64,000 nucleotides of DNA from Cryptomeria japonica (GCF_030272615.1 NC_081406.1:217692997-217756996), one strand, 5' to 3'. Counted from the stretch's first letter, positions 1 through 13,661 are shown. A program made the numbers and translations. Notes: generated by a model not told the origin, from the letters alone.

Positions 1-2508
1 CTGAGCTAATTCCTGAGTAGCCTATGCTTGAAGAGCTGCCGCTACCAAAATCTTCTCTGATGATAAAATTTGGTGGTAGGGTTTGTCAAAACTGATGGAA
101 AGTTGTGGTAAATTTCCTTTAGCTATGGCAGAAGTGTCGATTCCCAAGACAAAGGACAGATCCACCACAATCTCCCTATCATTATCATTCGATGAGATAA
201 CTTTTATATCTTTTATCTCTTGTGCATCAGTGGCTTCACCACTTGGTGCCTCATCCAAAATCTCAGAATCCTTTACACCTTTATCCTTATTTACATCTGC
301 CTCAATATCTTCTACTATCTATATATTTTTTTTTGCAATGTCCTCTATTACAAAATGTGTCTTAATAACCGGTTGAGTGCTTGCTGGTTTCTCAGTATCT
401 ACACCTAATTTTTTGGTCGGTTTCTTATCCTTAAGCAACTGATTATTCTGGGATTGGACAAAACTAGAACTCAATTCATAGAAGAGACCCAAAAGAACTC
501 TTATCCAGATCTCATTTGTTTCCTTCCTAATCTCAGAAAATCTTTCTAACATAAGGTTGTTTACTCTGTACTTGGGATTGAATTTTGATGATCCATTTTT
601 ATTTATCAAGTCATCCATTTCCTGAGGATTTATTGAAGGACAAAGATTGACCAATTTGGTCTCCTTAATCTACCTATCCAGTGACTAAGCGTGTAGCTTC
701 CTGACATATAACATCATATAACTCCTTAGGTAAAATATACTTTAGTTATATCAATGTCCTACTAAAAGAATTAAGATATAAAGTAATAACCTCTTATTTT
801 TGCTTCTTGTCCTTTTCATCAAAATTGACAAAGAATGAAGAGATATTATCTAAATTGTCATCATTTATTATATGTTCAATCAAATCTTGTGTGTTCATCT
901 TCATCTTACCAGTTCTCCTTTTAGGTCCAGGTTTGGGCTACTCATCTAATTTAGGCTTCCTCTTATGTACAATAGTAATCTTCAGCTTCCAAGGAGTCTC
1001 CTTTACTGGTTCTTCTCCCTTCTCCCTCACAACTCTAGCAAAAATACCTTTCTTCTTGGGAACCTCCTTTATTTCTATATCAGATTATGTTTCTTCAGAA
1101 GAAATAGTCATATATTATTGGGTCGCCTTAGCCTTCTTCTTAGATGGCTCTACTGGTGTCTGACTAGAAGGCTCAACTAAAGATTCTTCTAGTTGTTTGG
1201 AAGTCTCTTTTGTAACCGAGACCACATTGGGTGTGGCCTGAGCTTCTTTCTGGGCTTGCCTTACCTCTTTCCTCTATTGCTTTATTTCTTCCTTCCTCTG
1301 TTCTCTCAAAATTTTGACTTTCTTCTCAACTTTGGCCCTGTCATGGCCTTCACTTATTAATGACTTTGTTGCTACCTTGGTCAATTTCTTCTGAATTTTT
1401 GGAGCTACCTATTCCTTATGAAGTTTAAGTCCTTTCTCCTGGGTAGTACCAAATTTTTCTTCCTTTTCATCTACTGGAGCCTGCAATAAATGTTGTGCAT
1501 AGGAATTCAGTGTGGCCTCATCAACCTCATAGCCCATTGACATTATCTAGATTGTACTTGGTTGTACAACCTCCATCATACATTCATCTTTATCAACCAT
1601 AAAACAAATGGTATCCTTATATTTCTCTACTGTAGATTTGGGAAATTGTGACCTATTTTTTTTTCTTCCTGAAATATCTTGAAAAAGGCCCATAAATTTT
1701 CTTTGCTTGTCTTGTCCTCTTGCTTATCCAAAATTTGTGCAATTTTTGTGGCTACAGGGCAATCAAAATCCCACTGAATCTTGACAAAACTGGGAACAGT
1801 GCCCAAAATGTAAAATAACAAACATATAATGAAGGAGCCATACCAAAAGGTATTCTTTTTGTCCTGTTTGATCTTCTGTAGGTTAGTCATGAGTTCTTTT
1901 AACATTACACTGCATAGATCATAATGGGCATCCTCCTTAACTATCTAATGTGCCATCAAAATTGTATTATCACAAACAAAGTTTAACTGATTTGACTGGT
2001 GGACATCATCTACCCTCAAAGGGCATCCATCAAAAGTTGCACCAATGAGTTTATTAAGTTCAGTGTTTGATGACTTACACCTTATGTTGGGAACACCTCT
2101 GATTTTGTGAAAATAGGTAACATTCTTGATAGCTTCCTCCGTAATCTTGTACGGTCGGTCCAACCAGATGAATTCTCCATGAATGAGGCTCAAAACATAG
2201 TGTACCCATTTAGCCTCATCAAAATTTAGAAAATCAATGAATTGAGTAAAACTCTTTCTCTATAGGTTGTCAGTGATTAGCTTTTTCATGAAAAGGGAGG
2301 ATAGCTCATAATATCCAAGTTATTCGATATTGCGGTGAATATAGACCCTGATATCCTCAGTCTAATGAACTCCATGATAAACCTTTGAAAACACACCCAA
2401 TTGCTCGTCCAAAAGAGATTTGTACGGATGCATCTTGAAAATGGGAAGAGGGTGGTTTTTAATCTCAACCACCAAAGAAGTATCGATGATGGATGAAAAT
2501 GAAGCCAT
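1..2508 (-). pseudogene. Second ORF (ORF2) of element A, C-terminus outside window
   Basis: It begins at ATG 2506-2508 (MASFSSIIDTSLVVEIK) and reads leftward with many stops and some frameshifts. It aligns by eye with ORF2 of B, C and D. Shared blocks are the N-terminal PxPIFK region, the HGEF-W/I-WLDRPYKIT block near 2150, and a YDL...ELM-NLQKIK segment followed by the hydrophobic stretch FWYGSFIICLLFYILG near 1800-1860. Further left are basic and Lys/Glu-rich stretches and a C-terminal helical part. There is no YVDD, DSG, CCHC or DDE motif. Function is not recognised. The hydrophobic strip with conserved flanks resembles uncharacterised plant transposon-associated proteins I know only loosely. 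It is broken beyond expression. Confidence 0.7.
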
Positions 2509-3068
2509 TATGACCAAGCATGAAAACTGGGGTTTCTGCAAACAAGAAAATACCTTGAAAAGCTGTCGGGAGATCAAATTACCTTGAAAGAAATTGCTCG
2601 CTCAAATCGCCTTCGACTCTGAAATATTTGGAAATTCGCTTGTTTGAATGCTCGATCACTATGTGAATAAATAAATTAACCTTTTCCCTTGTATCTTCGT
2701 TAACCCTAATTCTTCATTGTATAAATGTTGTCAGGAAGCATTACCAGTTTACATATGCTACGAGTCAGTTCCAGTAAACACCTGAAATCTCCTGAGTAAC
2801 CATCCATATTGACAATTTTCTGAGTACAGACCTAATCCAGGGTATGTGCATGATCTTCAATGATTTGCCTACCCCTAAGACCAAGTGCCTTTGTTACCAG
2901 TTGTATCTACTGTCATTGTAGGACCTGAAGGTTCTATTGGCAATTGACACTCAATTGGTTAGTTTCAATATGTTGTCATTGATGGCAATATGACAACTTG
3001 TTTTAGCTTCATATTTTGGGATAATTATGTACTGGTAGGAACTTCATAGACACTTCACCGGCACCGGC

Positions 3069-3165
3069 ACCGACACCAGCACTGACAGGTTGGAAGGAAT
3101 TCTTTTGATACCGGCAATGCAGGCCGGCATGGTTTAGAATCAGGTTATCGATATTGGAGGCCGAC
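3069..3165 (+). promoter_or_regulatory. RCCGAC boxes in U3 of element B
   Basis: ACCGAC at 3069-3074 and GCCGAC at 3160-3165 lie in a run of related ACCGGC/CCGACA words, 125-220 bp upstream of the TATATAAG candidate at 3290. RCCGAC is the core of the plant dehydration-responsive element; use here is inferred. Confidence 0.45.
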
Positions 3166-3289
3166 ATCTTTTGTATCCGACATTGGCAATTGTTTTTTAT
3201 ATTCATGTATTTATGTTATTGAGCTGACATGATAATCATATTATAATTATCCTTGTAAGGTGACATAAGGCATGATGATTTGTAAAGGG

Positions 3290-3297
3290 TATATAAG
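3290..3297 (+). promoter_or_regulatory. Candidate TATA box in 5' LTR of B
   Basis: TATATAAG lies about 355 bp into the LTR, downstream of the RCCGAC boxes and 600 bp upstream of the primer site, a plausible U3/R arrangement. The 3' LTR copy is altered to TATATTAA. Confidence 0.4.
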
Positions 3298-3892
3298 TTG
3301 GTTAGATCATTTTAAAATATGATATGGATATGAATATGGATGGATAGGAGAATATGATAATATTATGTAATGTGAAATATTTGAGAGATATTATGTATAT
3401 GATGATATTTATGTAAAGGGGTATTCCAGTAAAAGGTTTAGGGTTTCAGACTAGAACAGACAGAGCTTAATCGAAACTATATTCAGGCATACAAGATGCT
3501 ATCTTTGCATTTCAATCATTTCTCTGGATTGTAGTAAGGATTTGTATGTAGTAAGTGAGGCTCCTTTTCTGATAGAGCAGTGTGCTCTAGGCTGTAAGAC
3601 TTCCTACAAGTGCAAGTTCCTATATTTTGTAATATCTCTTGATATGGCCAGTGGATTGATATTGAGGGTCACAAATCCCACCATGGTTTTTCCTCTTTGA
3701 GTTTTTCCACATATAATTATGTGTGTTATGGTATTCATTTATGTGATTGGCTTATTGGTTGCTTTACTTCTTTCAATTATATATGTACCGGTATACCCGT
3801 TGGTGTATGCATGTTTTAATAAGGTTAAAATTGATCATTTCGGTAGAACATTGATTCAGCCCCCCCTCTTAGTGTTCTTGGATTACAACAAT

Positions 3893-3906
3893 TGGGTATC
3901 AGAGCC
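3893..3906 (+). promoter_or_regulatory. Primer binding site of element B
   Basis: TGGGTATCAGAGCC starts 2 bp after the LTR. It is the initiator tRNA-Met complement with one extra G. Confidence 0.8.
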
Positions 3907-3959
3907 TTGTGCCTCTTAGGAAGTTTAACATCTTGAGGAAGATCCTGAATCCATAATCC

Positions 3960-5080
3960 ATGGATATGAGTTTCGAGAAGCAACTTGAGGTGGCACTTGA
4001 AGATTATGATGTTGAAAGGATGAAGAACTTGAAGCTACAAGATGAATTGAATTATGCTCAAGAATTCATTCTTGTCTTACAGGAGAGACTGTCATATGTT
4101 CAAGCTAGGAGGAAGGAACTTTTGCAGAATAAGGAAAATGATGAGAAAGATGCACTTAATGAGAGATGTATGAAGCTTAGTCAGGAGAACATGGTTATGA
4201 GGAATGAAATGCAATCTATAACTATGAGGATGTCTAAAAATATTGAGGGTGGAAAGAAAAAGGAATAAAATCTTGTCGTATCTCTGAAAAACAAATTTGA
4301 AGAATGTGGAAGGTTGGTTCATGAGAATGATATGCTGAGAACTGATTTAGTAGAATCCCAAAGTAATGAACAAGAGCTTGAGAGACAAATATTAATTCTA
4401 AGAGATGATCTGACTATTGCGAGTGAGTATAAAGAAAAGTTCAAGATTAGTCCAACACAACTAGATGAGTTATTGAAGAGACAAAGGGAGAATGGAGATT
4501 CCAGTGGACTTGGATTTGAATAAGGACAGAGTTCCGGTTCTGCAAATGAAGATCAAAATCATAAGGCACTGGTAAGGCAGTTTAATGCTTATAAATTTAA
4601 TGGTAGATGCTTTGTTTGTAATAAATTTGGTCACATTGCTAGGCAATGTAGAAACAAAAAAAATCAGAACCCTGATTCTGCTCCTAGTCAATGTTCTAAA
4701 TGTAATAAGTATGGTCATAAAATAAAAGATTATAGAATGAATGTTAAGTGTTATGCATGTGAAAAATTTGGACATATGGTAATCAGTGTAGGTCAACCAA
4801 TTACACTGGTTTTAGCAAAGAAATTCAAAAGACTAATGTTACATGTTATGCATGTAATGAGGTTGGATATATTGCTAAATTTTGTAGAAGCACAAATCCA
4901 CCAGTTGGTAATGGAGGATTAAATGAGAAAGGAAAGGAGAAGATTAATGAAATCCAACAAGATCATACCCAAAGATCAATTAGGAAGACATAAGAACAAT
5001 CAATAGATGGTAATGCATCGGTTACTCAACAGGAAGAGCAGGTTGCTCCTGCACCAATAGGAAGCTCATCTGGTAACTAA
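3960..5080 (+). pseudogene. Gag of element B, coiled coil plus four zinc knuckles
   Basis: The start ATG at 3960 (MDMSFEKQLEVALEDYDVER) matches the start used in C and D. About 190 residues of charged coiled coil follow, broken by stops at 4266 and 4521. Then come four CX2CX4HX4C-type knuckles: CFVCNKFGHIARQC, CSKCNKYGHKIKDY (last Cys lost), CYACEKFGHM followed by a frameshift into NQC, and CYACNEVGYIAKFC (His to Tyr). The frame ends ...SSSGN at TAA 5078-5080. Gag binds and packages RNA. Four knuckles is more than the usual one or two. Damage to three of them and the frameshift mark it as dead. Confidence 0.78.
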
Positions 5081-5425
5081 GGCAGATGCCTTAGGGGTAG
5101 GCAAATTCATGAAGATGTTGCATATGCCTCGAGAAGAGGTTCCAGATATTGGAGATACTTATCTGGCATGCAGATGTTTGATTGAGGTCCTATATCTTCC
5201 ACTAGAAGTCATTGATGTCAATGAAGGATTAGGGTTTCTTTGAGGATAAAAGGTCGAATTCACTTGATTTCTGATCACTTTGCATTTAGAGCGATTCAGA
5301 GTGATTCAAAGGAATTCTAAGGTGATTTAGAGCGATCAATATCATCTCCAGCAATTTCACTAGCGACTAGAAGAGGTCTTTAGGATTTTTCACCAGTAGC
5401 TATTCATAGGTATTTATATTCAATC

Positions 5426-8400
5426 ATGGAAGTTGGATCGTCATTTGTACCTATATTTTTTACAAATCCAACTATTGTTGATGTCAAGGACCATCCTAGG
5501 CCGATTTTCAAGCGATATCCGCATGTTGCTATCCTGGACAATTCGGTTGGCACTTTTTCCCATGTCTAAGAAGGAGTCGTGTATGTCGAAGATGTAAGAG
5601 CTTACATTCACTGTCATATTAAGGATTTTGGAATGACTGATATTAAGAGCATGTACATGAATGAGCTAATGGGGGAGTCTGGAAAGATTAAACCCGAATA
5701 CCAGCATATTATAGATTTAGGGTTTACCAGCATTCTGGATATTATGGAATTTGAAGATGAATTTATTAGATATGTTTTAACAAGAGTACATGGAGAGTTT
5801 ATTGGGTTGGAGAGACAGTATAAGATTATGAAGGAGGCCATCAGGGAAATCACCAGTTTATCGCAGGTTGGACAACGTCCGAAGAAGAAAGTTTCAAATG
5901 CTCAGGTCAACAAGATTACCGATGCAATATCAAACAAGTGGTCAATGAGGATCAGTACTATCACCGACACAGACATTAGATTCATAAGCATGGTCATCAG
6001 TTACAAAAGTAACACAATCAAACTGACTAAAATCTATTTCTAGCTCCTACATTTATGCAGCTCATAAAATGATGAGGGAGAATGAGAAGTTAGATCTATG
6101 TGGTTGGATGTTGGATGAATTGTTGATTAACCTAGGAAATATTAAAGGAGAAAAGAAAGGAACATTCTAGTATGGTAACCTAATTGTCTATTTAATGCTA
6201 TTTTTCATCAATGAGACTCTCGGTTTTGGGAAGATAAAATGGGCATTCAATATCCTAGTAGAGAGCAACTAAAACAATCAATTTCTACATTGGGTAGTCA
6301 AAGAGATGACAAAGTGTGGGGTTACTTTAAATAATTTCAAAAGGCTATGAATTCTAGGATGAGGGTTCCCAAGCACATTATTAAGAAGTACTCAACCAAC
6401 ATATGCTTAATGGTCAAGAAAGATGAAACTTTGATGGAATTTGTAAGGTCCGAGAAGATTTGGATTGAGGAAATGGGTTATGAAGTTGATGCTCAGATTC
6501 TTGATGCTATGCACAAATGCTAATTGATGCACTGGTAGATGAAATTGTAAAAAAATTTGGCACTGCTAAGAAGAAGACACAAGAGATTGAAAATGAGGTC
6601 AAACAAGAGAAGAGAGAGAAGCGAGAGGGCAAGGCAAGTAAATTTGTTGAAAATGTTTCACAAGACATCAAGGCATTGATTGATGTTGTCCCAAAGAAAG
6701 GCAGGAAGAGGAAAGAACTAGAAATTTGTTCATTGACCCTATTGCAGCAGAATCTACATCTAAAGATGACACATCCCTAGCATTCAAAAGGGTATTGAGG
6801 AAGAAAATTGAAGAGACCAAGGTAGAAGATAAGAAGCAACTGGTTAGGAAAGTTACTATCAGGGTACCCACACAGAGAAGAGAACCAAAAGAAACACCTT
6901 CATCCCCATCCGATATTGGAAGGAGAAAGAAGAAGGATGACATTGATATTGAAACTGGTAATGTAACTATCATTCCACCAAAGACATGTGTAGAGTTAGT
7001 TGATGAGATTACTAAAGATGGTATGTTAAAGAATGTACATTTTTATTATGAACATTTAGATAATGATGAACAAAGAGAAGTAGAGGAAGCAGTTTTGTTG
7101 TATTTGGATATTTATAAGAAAGCCTTGATAGAAATTGAAAACCAAATGCTAACATAGTTGTATGACATGTTAGATTATAGAAGACTATTAGCAATGCACG
7201 ACGACAGGCATATAAAGATTCAAGAGTTGTTATATGTTTATGTTTCTATTGCTCTAGAGGAGATGGACAAGACACTTGAGGTTGCAGATAGGAAAATCTT
7301 TAACAACAAGCATAGAATAATCAGTCTTATGTTAGGTAGAGTAAATGAGATAATCAAGGAGACCCACGAGGAACGGGTTAAGTTCTTTGAAGAGAACCAT
7401 GGTTTTTATACTTCACTGGAACCTAAGATAGATACTGCAGACATCCTGTTGAAGGGAAAGGTAAAGGTATTATGGGTACTTCACCCTAAATTTTGAAAAA
7501 CATTAAGATAGTAGATATTGAGCCCCTGGTAGATACAAATGTACAAGCAAATGTTGAGATACCGGTAGATACAGAGAGTGTAAAGGCTGATAATATATAG
7601 GTCACTAATGTTGAGGACAACATTCCTTCAGATACAAATGTAAAGGATGAGGTCATAGTTCCTAGGGAGGAACAAGCAGTTATTGAGACTGCACTAAGTG
7701 GCGAAGCCACTGGTGCAAGTGAGGAAGCTATAAAGGTTAAAACATCAGAGGAGAAGAAAGGGGAATCTAGTAGGGAACTAGTTGTAAGTCCATCATTTTT
7801 GTCAATTGGAACCTCACAGGTTGTAAAGAAAAGCATAACCGAGATGAGTTTTACTGAGCTCATGATGATGGCTACACAAAAAATGTTGAAGGAGGGATGT
7901 ATGGATAAAGGTGTTATTGATCAGTCTATCACTTTTTTTCATAGACTATTCTCGGAGTGCAAGTTTGATAGAGAAGCGAGCCCATCTGGCAAGCTTAAGA
8001 CAATCACAAAGCACATTTCGAATAATTTTGAATCCTTGCAGCAAATATCAAATTGACAAGAACTGGAGAGGTTCACACAGGTAAAAAGAGCTACATTTGA
8101 TCAAGTGATTGAGTCTGAGAGGAAGAAGATTAATGATAAGTTTAAATTGATAGATAATGCATTGAGATAGTGTACTAATATCTATAGAATATTTTGTAAT
8201 ATGGGTTTGCTCACATCTGAGACAAAAAAAAAGATTAAGGAGATTTTGGTTTTGGAAGCCCAAGTTTTTTCTCTTGAGAAAGAAAAAGATAAAATCATAA
8301 GGAGAGCCAGAAGTCTTAGAGGTTTGGTGAGTCCCTGATTGGATTCATTAAGTGTACATAAGAAGGAGTGTATAGATTTGGTTGGTAAGCCCACACCAAC

Positions 8401-8545
8401 AGAGCTTAATGAGAAAGAGTCATTTGCCCATATGCTAAATGGACTTGTATCTATTTTTGACACTTTCAAATCTGATTGGGATACCTATCTAGATATTTTG
8501 AAGAAAGCTTATCCAAATATTTTCAAATACATTCAGCTCCAGTAA
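5426..8545 (+). pseudogene. ORF2 of element B (unknown function)
   Basis: It starts at ATG 5426 (MEVGSSFVPIFFTNPTIVD) after a 345-bp spacer and is traced to TAA at 8543-8545 through at least four frameshifts and several stops, about 1040 codons. The N-terminal 300 residues match ORF2 of A, C and D: YVEDVRAYIHCHI, RVHGEFIGLERQYKIMKEA. The middle carries basic clusters (KKKTQE, GRRKKKDD) and the block LYLDIYKKALIEIE shared with C and D. A Glu/Val/Thr-rich part follows (7500-7760), then a helical C-terminus. No catalytic motif of a known retroelement enzyme is seen. It occupies the place where pol would be. Confidence 0.7.
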
Positions 8546-8630
8546 GATATTTTGGGACATATTCATTGTACAGTCTTTCATTCTTCATCCTGGTTTTTGG
8601 TACTTTTTGGTATTTTTGATGGCATTAATG

Positions 8631-8792
8631 TCAAAGTGGGAGTGATATTGATGTGAAAAATAAAAAAGGGAGTTGTATACATTAGAGGGAGTATAGGTGA
8701 AAATTATGGAGGTAGGTTCAGGATGAAACTGACAGATGGAAACCATGATCATTTTTCACATGAGTGTTGGCATTAATGCGAAAGGGGGAGAT
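8631..8792 (+). promoter_or_regulatory. Repeated polypurine tracts of element B
   Basis: The primary tract GCGAAAGGGGGAGAT (8778-8792) abuts the 3' LTR and primes plus-strand DNA. Degenerate copies lie upstream at 8631-8642 (TCAAAGTGGGAG) and 8659-8672, each near a cattaatg word. Multiple tracts of this sequence are a known Sirevirus trait. Confidence 0.75.
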
Positions 8793-9738
8793 TGTTGGCA
8801 ATTGACATTCAATTGGTTGGTTTCAATATGTTGTCATTGATGGCAACATGACAACTTGTTCCAGCTTCATATTTTGGGTCTGTTATGTATCGACAAGCAC
8901 TTCACATACTCTTCATTGGCACCAGCTCTGATAGGTTGGAAGGAATTTTTTGGATACCAGCAATGCAGGCTGACATGGTTTAGAATCAGGTTATTAGTAT
9001 TGGAGGCCGACATCTTTTGGATCCGGCATTGGCAATTGTTTTTTATATTCATGTATTTATGTTATTGAGCTGACATGTATAATCATATTGTAATTATCCT
9101 TGTAAGCCGACATAAGGCATGATGATTTGTAAAGGGTATATTAACTAGTTTGTTAGATCATTTTAAAATATGATATGGTTGTGAATATGGATGGATAGGA
9201 GAATATGATAATGTTATTTAATGCAAAATATATGAGAGAGATTATGTATGTGAGGATATTTATGTAAAGGGGTATTTCGGTAAAAGGTTTAGGGTTTCAG
9301 ACTGAAACAAATAGAGCTTAACTGAAACTGTATTCAAGCATAGAAGATGATATCTTTGCAGTTCAATCATTTCTTTAGATTGTAGTCTGGATTTGTATGT
9401 AGTCAGTGAGGCTCCTTTTGTGATTGAGCAGTGTGATCTAGGCTGTAAGCCTTCCTACAAGTGCAGGCCCCTATATTTTATAATATATCTTCTTATGGTC
9501 AGTGGATTGATATTGTGGGTGACAAATCCCACCATGGTTTTTCCTCTTTGAGGTTTTCCATGTATAATTATTTGTGTTATGGTATTCATTTATGTGATTG
9601 GCTTATTGGTTTCTTTACTTCTTTCAATTCTATATGTACCGGTATACTGGCTGGAGTATGGATGGTTTAAAAGGTTAAAATTGATCATTCTAGTAGAACA
9701 TTGATTTACACCCCTCTTAGTGTTCTTGGATTCCAACA
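8793..9738 (+). repeat. 3' LTR of element B
   Basis: It starts TGTTGGCAATTGACATTC and ends GGATTCCAACA. It matches 2935-3890 along its length with scattered changes. One GCCGAC box is kept at 9106-9111 that the 5' copy has lost. Confidence 0.88.
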
Positions 9739-12700
9739 GGCTCTATCGGTTGTTCTACCTATGGCATATCAGATCTTCTTACCCATCTCATCTCATGTTG
9801 CTTCCTGATATCTTCCACTTTTGATTTTCCCTTCTCATCTACATTTCCATTATTTTGTGGGTTCTTACTTTTGCAATATTTAGCAATGTGTCCAATCTTG
9901 TTGCATGCATAATAGACAATATTTCTTTTTTTATTGCCTTGTTAATTCCTTGATTTACTTGATTTCCTTTTGATCTGCATTGGTTATCCATATGTCCAAA
10001 TCTACTACATGCATAACATTTACATTTTCAAGACCAGTGAATGAAGCATTGTTCCAATTATTCCTATTTCTGCACTGACTAGCCATATGACCATATTTAT
10101 TGCAAATAAAGTACGTACCATTGAATTGTTGTGCATTAGGCTATCTTACCAGTGATTTTGGTTGACATAATTCTTCTTCTATCTAGATCATTGATCTTAT
10201 TGTGTAGTACTGGAGCTTTCTCCTTCTTCATAACTAAGACCTCTTTTGTCATTAGCATCTCTCTGATTCTTCAACAGTTCATCAATTTTAGCAGAGCTAT
10301 CCTTGAACTTTTCCTTGTACTCATTTTCAATAGCCAAATCATCCCTTATGATTATAATCTATCTTTCAAGTTCCTGTTCATTGTTCCGAGAGTGGGTCAA
10401 CTCAATTTTCAGCATATCATTATCATGAGTCAATCTGTTGCATTCCTCAGATCTATCCTTCAATGCTTGAGCTATATTTTCTTCATTTTTATTTTTGTCC
10501 TTAATCTCCTTGCAGATCCTCATAGTTAGGGCTTGCATCTCATTCTTCAAGATAGTGTTCTCCTAGGTAAGTTTCTGACAATGTGTGAGGCCCTACCCTA
10601 AGCCTGTCATAGCACTTCTTTGACTTTCATGTTAGACTTATTATTTGATACACTATTTTGATCCATTATGAATTCAGATACTATTTGCCAGTTGATTTGA
10701 TATCATGGGATATGATGTATTCCATCTTAGATTGATTTCAATACTTATTGTGATGATGATATGGTACATTTATGCATGTCTTATGGAAAATTGATTTATA
10801 TGATGCTTATGATGATGCAATTGAGTAATTGATTTCATATTGATTTATTAGGAAAAATGTTAATTGGATAGTATCTCTATTTCTCTTTGATTTGGATCAA
10901 TTGATGAGATGTTCTGAAATTGATGTTATGTGTTAGACGTGTTTTTCCTTTCATATACTTACATAGGCAGGTAGTTTTGGATTACTAATGTGTGAAATGA
11001 GATGTATAGGAAATTAATTTATGAGACCATGAAAATACACGGAGAACTAAGACCAAACCTATGTGAAATAGTAAAGCCAAGTTTTGTCTATTTGGATAGA
11101 CAATACCTCATATGTGATGTAATTAATTTCATAATAGTGATGTTTGAGTGTAAGTTCATATTTGTAATTCTTAATTTTATTAATCCCAAAAAGGACATGC
11201 CAAGTGTATTTTGTGATCTGTATTTTATGGTGTCACTTGACCCTTGTGATGTGTGTGAGTTGGAAAATGACATGTCCTTAGGAGGGAAAGTGTGTAACCC
11301 AATGCATTTTGAAATATCTTGTTGTGGTCCCAAAAAATAACTTCATTGGAGAGCCATTAGTTTTGTCAAAACAATTTTTACCCATAGACAAACTTTAGGT
11401 GGGTTTTTTGGGGGTCAACCTAACTCCTAGGGTTGAGTTTTGGTCACTTTTGAAGGCCCGTATGATATACCTATGGGTAAGGGACATTTTTAGCCATGTG
11501 ACCACTCACATGTTATTGTGGAGTCACTTCAAAAGTGGGTTTTCCAAGATGGACGAAATTTAACTTTAAGAAGATTAACTCTTGGGTAGACAACCTTCCT
11601 TTTTGGTGTTTAAGTGCACTTCCCAATCTTGCAACCACCTTTTTCAGTTTCTATTTCTAGAAACCCTGTAAGAGGTTGGGAAAACCAACCTATAGGAACT
11701 CACATCCTTTACAAGTAAGTTGAAAATTGTGAGGGAGAGCCCACATAGGGGAGATTTTCAAACTTGACACTTTGATCACCCACTCACCAATCTTGGAGAT
11801 AAGTTTTTGGTTTTGGATTTGGAGTTTTAGAATAGAATTTTGGCTAAGTAAGAGGATTGTAAGGGAAATGGGAAGCTCTTCTACAACATACATTCCATAG
11901 CAAGAGTAAAGGTTGGTTTCAATCCTTCCAAGTAGTTAGTTGCATACATGTTGAGAAATGGTAAAATATGAAATTGTTATGAAATGAATATGTTTCTATG
12001 TTATTGAAACTGTGTTTTTTTGGAATTATTTTTAGTTTTTTTCCTTTGTATTTTTCTTGTTGTTTGTACATGGGAGTGAAGACTATACTCACCCTTGGCA
12101 GGGAATAGTAGTCTTGGGGTGGAGGGTTTTAGGATAGTCTAAGGGTGTAGAGTCTCTCTTCTTGGAAGAGAGGGATAAACAAGGTTTAAGAGGCTTGTTG
12201 TTGTTTGTTTTTATATATAACATATGGGGGCCATAAGAGGAGTTCGGCTTGGAGCCTTGGGGGTCATAAGGATTTTGTTGGTCATGTGAGAGACCAAGTA
12301 GATGGATCTTTTAGCCTTGTGAAGGCATCTGATTATCAATGGTTTTATTTCATTTTCTCCATTTAGATACTTGAATCACCTTCACCCCATTGTTTTGAGT
12401 CACTTGGTGACTATGTGCAAGCCTTGAGTTGGGAGTTCTCTGTTAAGATGTCTTCTTATAAAATCTACTTCCCTTTGTATTTGTGATTTTAGTGTGTGTG
12501 TGTGTTACCCATTTGGTTCTTGGTTCTCCTAGCTCAGGAGTGGCCTCTAGTAGGCCTAGGTTGGGATGTGAGCCTCCATGGTCACATCCAAAGTTTTATT
12601 TGCAGGATTGTAATATATTTAAAGGATGGGGAAAAGATACCTTCCTAAAGTGGTCGCTAAAGTGATTTCAAGTGTACCCAAATGTTCATCTTCATATTTA

Positions 12701-13601
12701 AATTCCTCCTATTAAATTTATTTGAATTTCTGGAAATGTTGTAAAGAGATAGAACAATGTATCTTTCCTTGTATTCATTATATTTCAAAGAAGAAGAATG
12801 CAATACTTTCATTAGTTGGTTTTATTCATCAGCATTGAAAAAAAGAGAAAATGTGTTATGTTTCTTTTGTAACTCCTTCATAAAAGAAATGAAATAAAGA
12901 TTTCAAGTTTTCCATTCACCATAGGAAAGGCCTTTTCATTGAGTTATTTCTTATTACTGTTGAAAAGTGAATCAGATTTCATTTAAAGTTGTATTAAAAA
13001 ATAATCTGCATGTTAGATGTATTGTTTATATTTGCTAGTTAAGAAAAGAGTTTATATTTCTTAAATATATCATTTCATTGATTGCAGAAAGAAAATTTAG
13101 TTTAGAAAAAAAAGGGGTTAAAAAGTTTTCAGTTTAAAAAAAAACAATAAGAGGAAGAAACAACTTTATGTTGTAACCTTTATTCTATTTAGTGCAGCTA
13201 AAAGAATTTGTTAAGCTCTATTATTTATTTGTAAACTTAAAGTATATTTTTATTCTGTAAATAGTTATTAGCTCATTACAAAATCATATTGTTAAACAAA
13301 GTTAATCTCCACATTTAAAGCTATATGAGTTAGTAAATAAATTAGGGGTAAATGTATAAAATATATATATACACACATATATGAGTATATGTGTATATAT
13401 ATTTGAATACATTTAAAAGTCTTATGCTATTAAACCTACAACTTGAATGCTAAAACCTGATTTTATACGAAAGCTATTTGTGCATTTAAAATCATGTGTA
13501 AATACCATATGATGTTATTTCAAAAAAAATAAAGAAATACTGATGTTGTTGTTTAAATTAAATGAACTTGTTCTAAAACAGAGAATTTCACCTTTGTGTA
13601 T

Positions 13602-13605
<4 letters not shown>

Positions 13606-13661
<56 letters not shown>
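13606..13661. repeat. (AC)n microsatellite, about 28 units
   Basis: An uninterrupted AC run inside H. It creates long spurious ORFs of alternating Thr/His or Val/Cys on both strands. Confidence 0.97.

Larger units (their letters stand above)
2935..3890 (+). repeat. 5' LTR of element B
   Basis: It starts TATTGGCAATTGAC (TG changed to TA) and ends GATTACAACA just before the primer site. It contains ACCGAC/GCCGAC boxes, a TATATAAG box at 3290, the U5 block CCCACCATGGTTTTTCC (3677-3708) and a C-rich block before CTCTTAGTGTTC. Confidence 0.88.
2935..9738 (+). mobile_element. Element B: complete non-autonomous two-ORF LTR retrotransposon
   Basis: This 6.8-kb element has two LTRs (956 and 946 bp), a primer binding site, gag, ORF2 and polypurine tracts, flanked by GGTTC (2930-2934) and GGCTC (9739-9743), a target-site duplication with one change. 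The 5' LTR starts TATTGG where the 3' LTR starts TGTTGG. Nothing resembling protease, RT or integrase lies between gag and the 3' LTR. It sits in A, a member of the same family, in opposite orientation. Frameshifts in ORF2 make it look older than C and D. Confidence 0.88.

Noticed and set aside
319-1180. Plus-strand ORFs at the left end (83-376, 807-1163)
   Set aside because: They are reverse shadows of A's ORF2, which aligns with B, C and D on the minus strand.
11002-11340. 112-codon ORF inside H
   Set aside because: No recognisable motif and AT-rich composition like its non-coding surroundings; single copy in the window.
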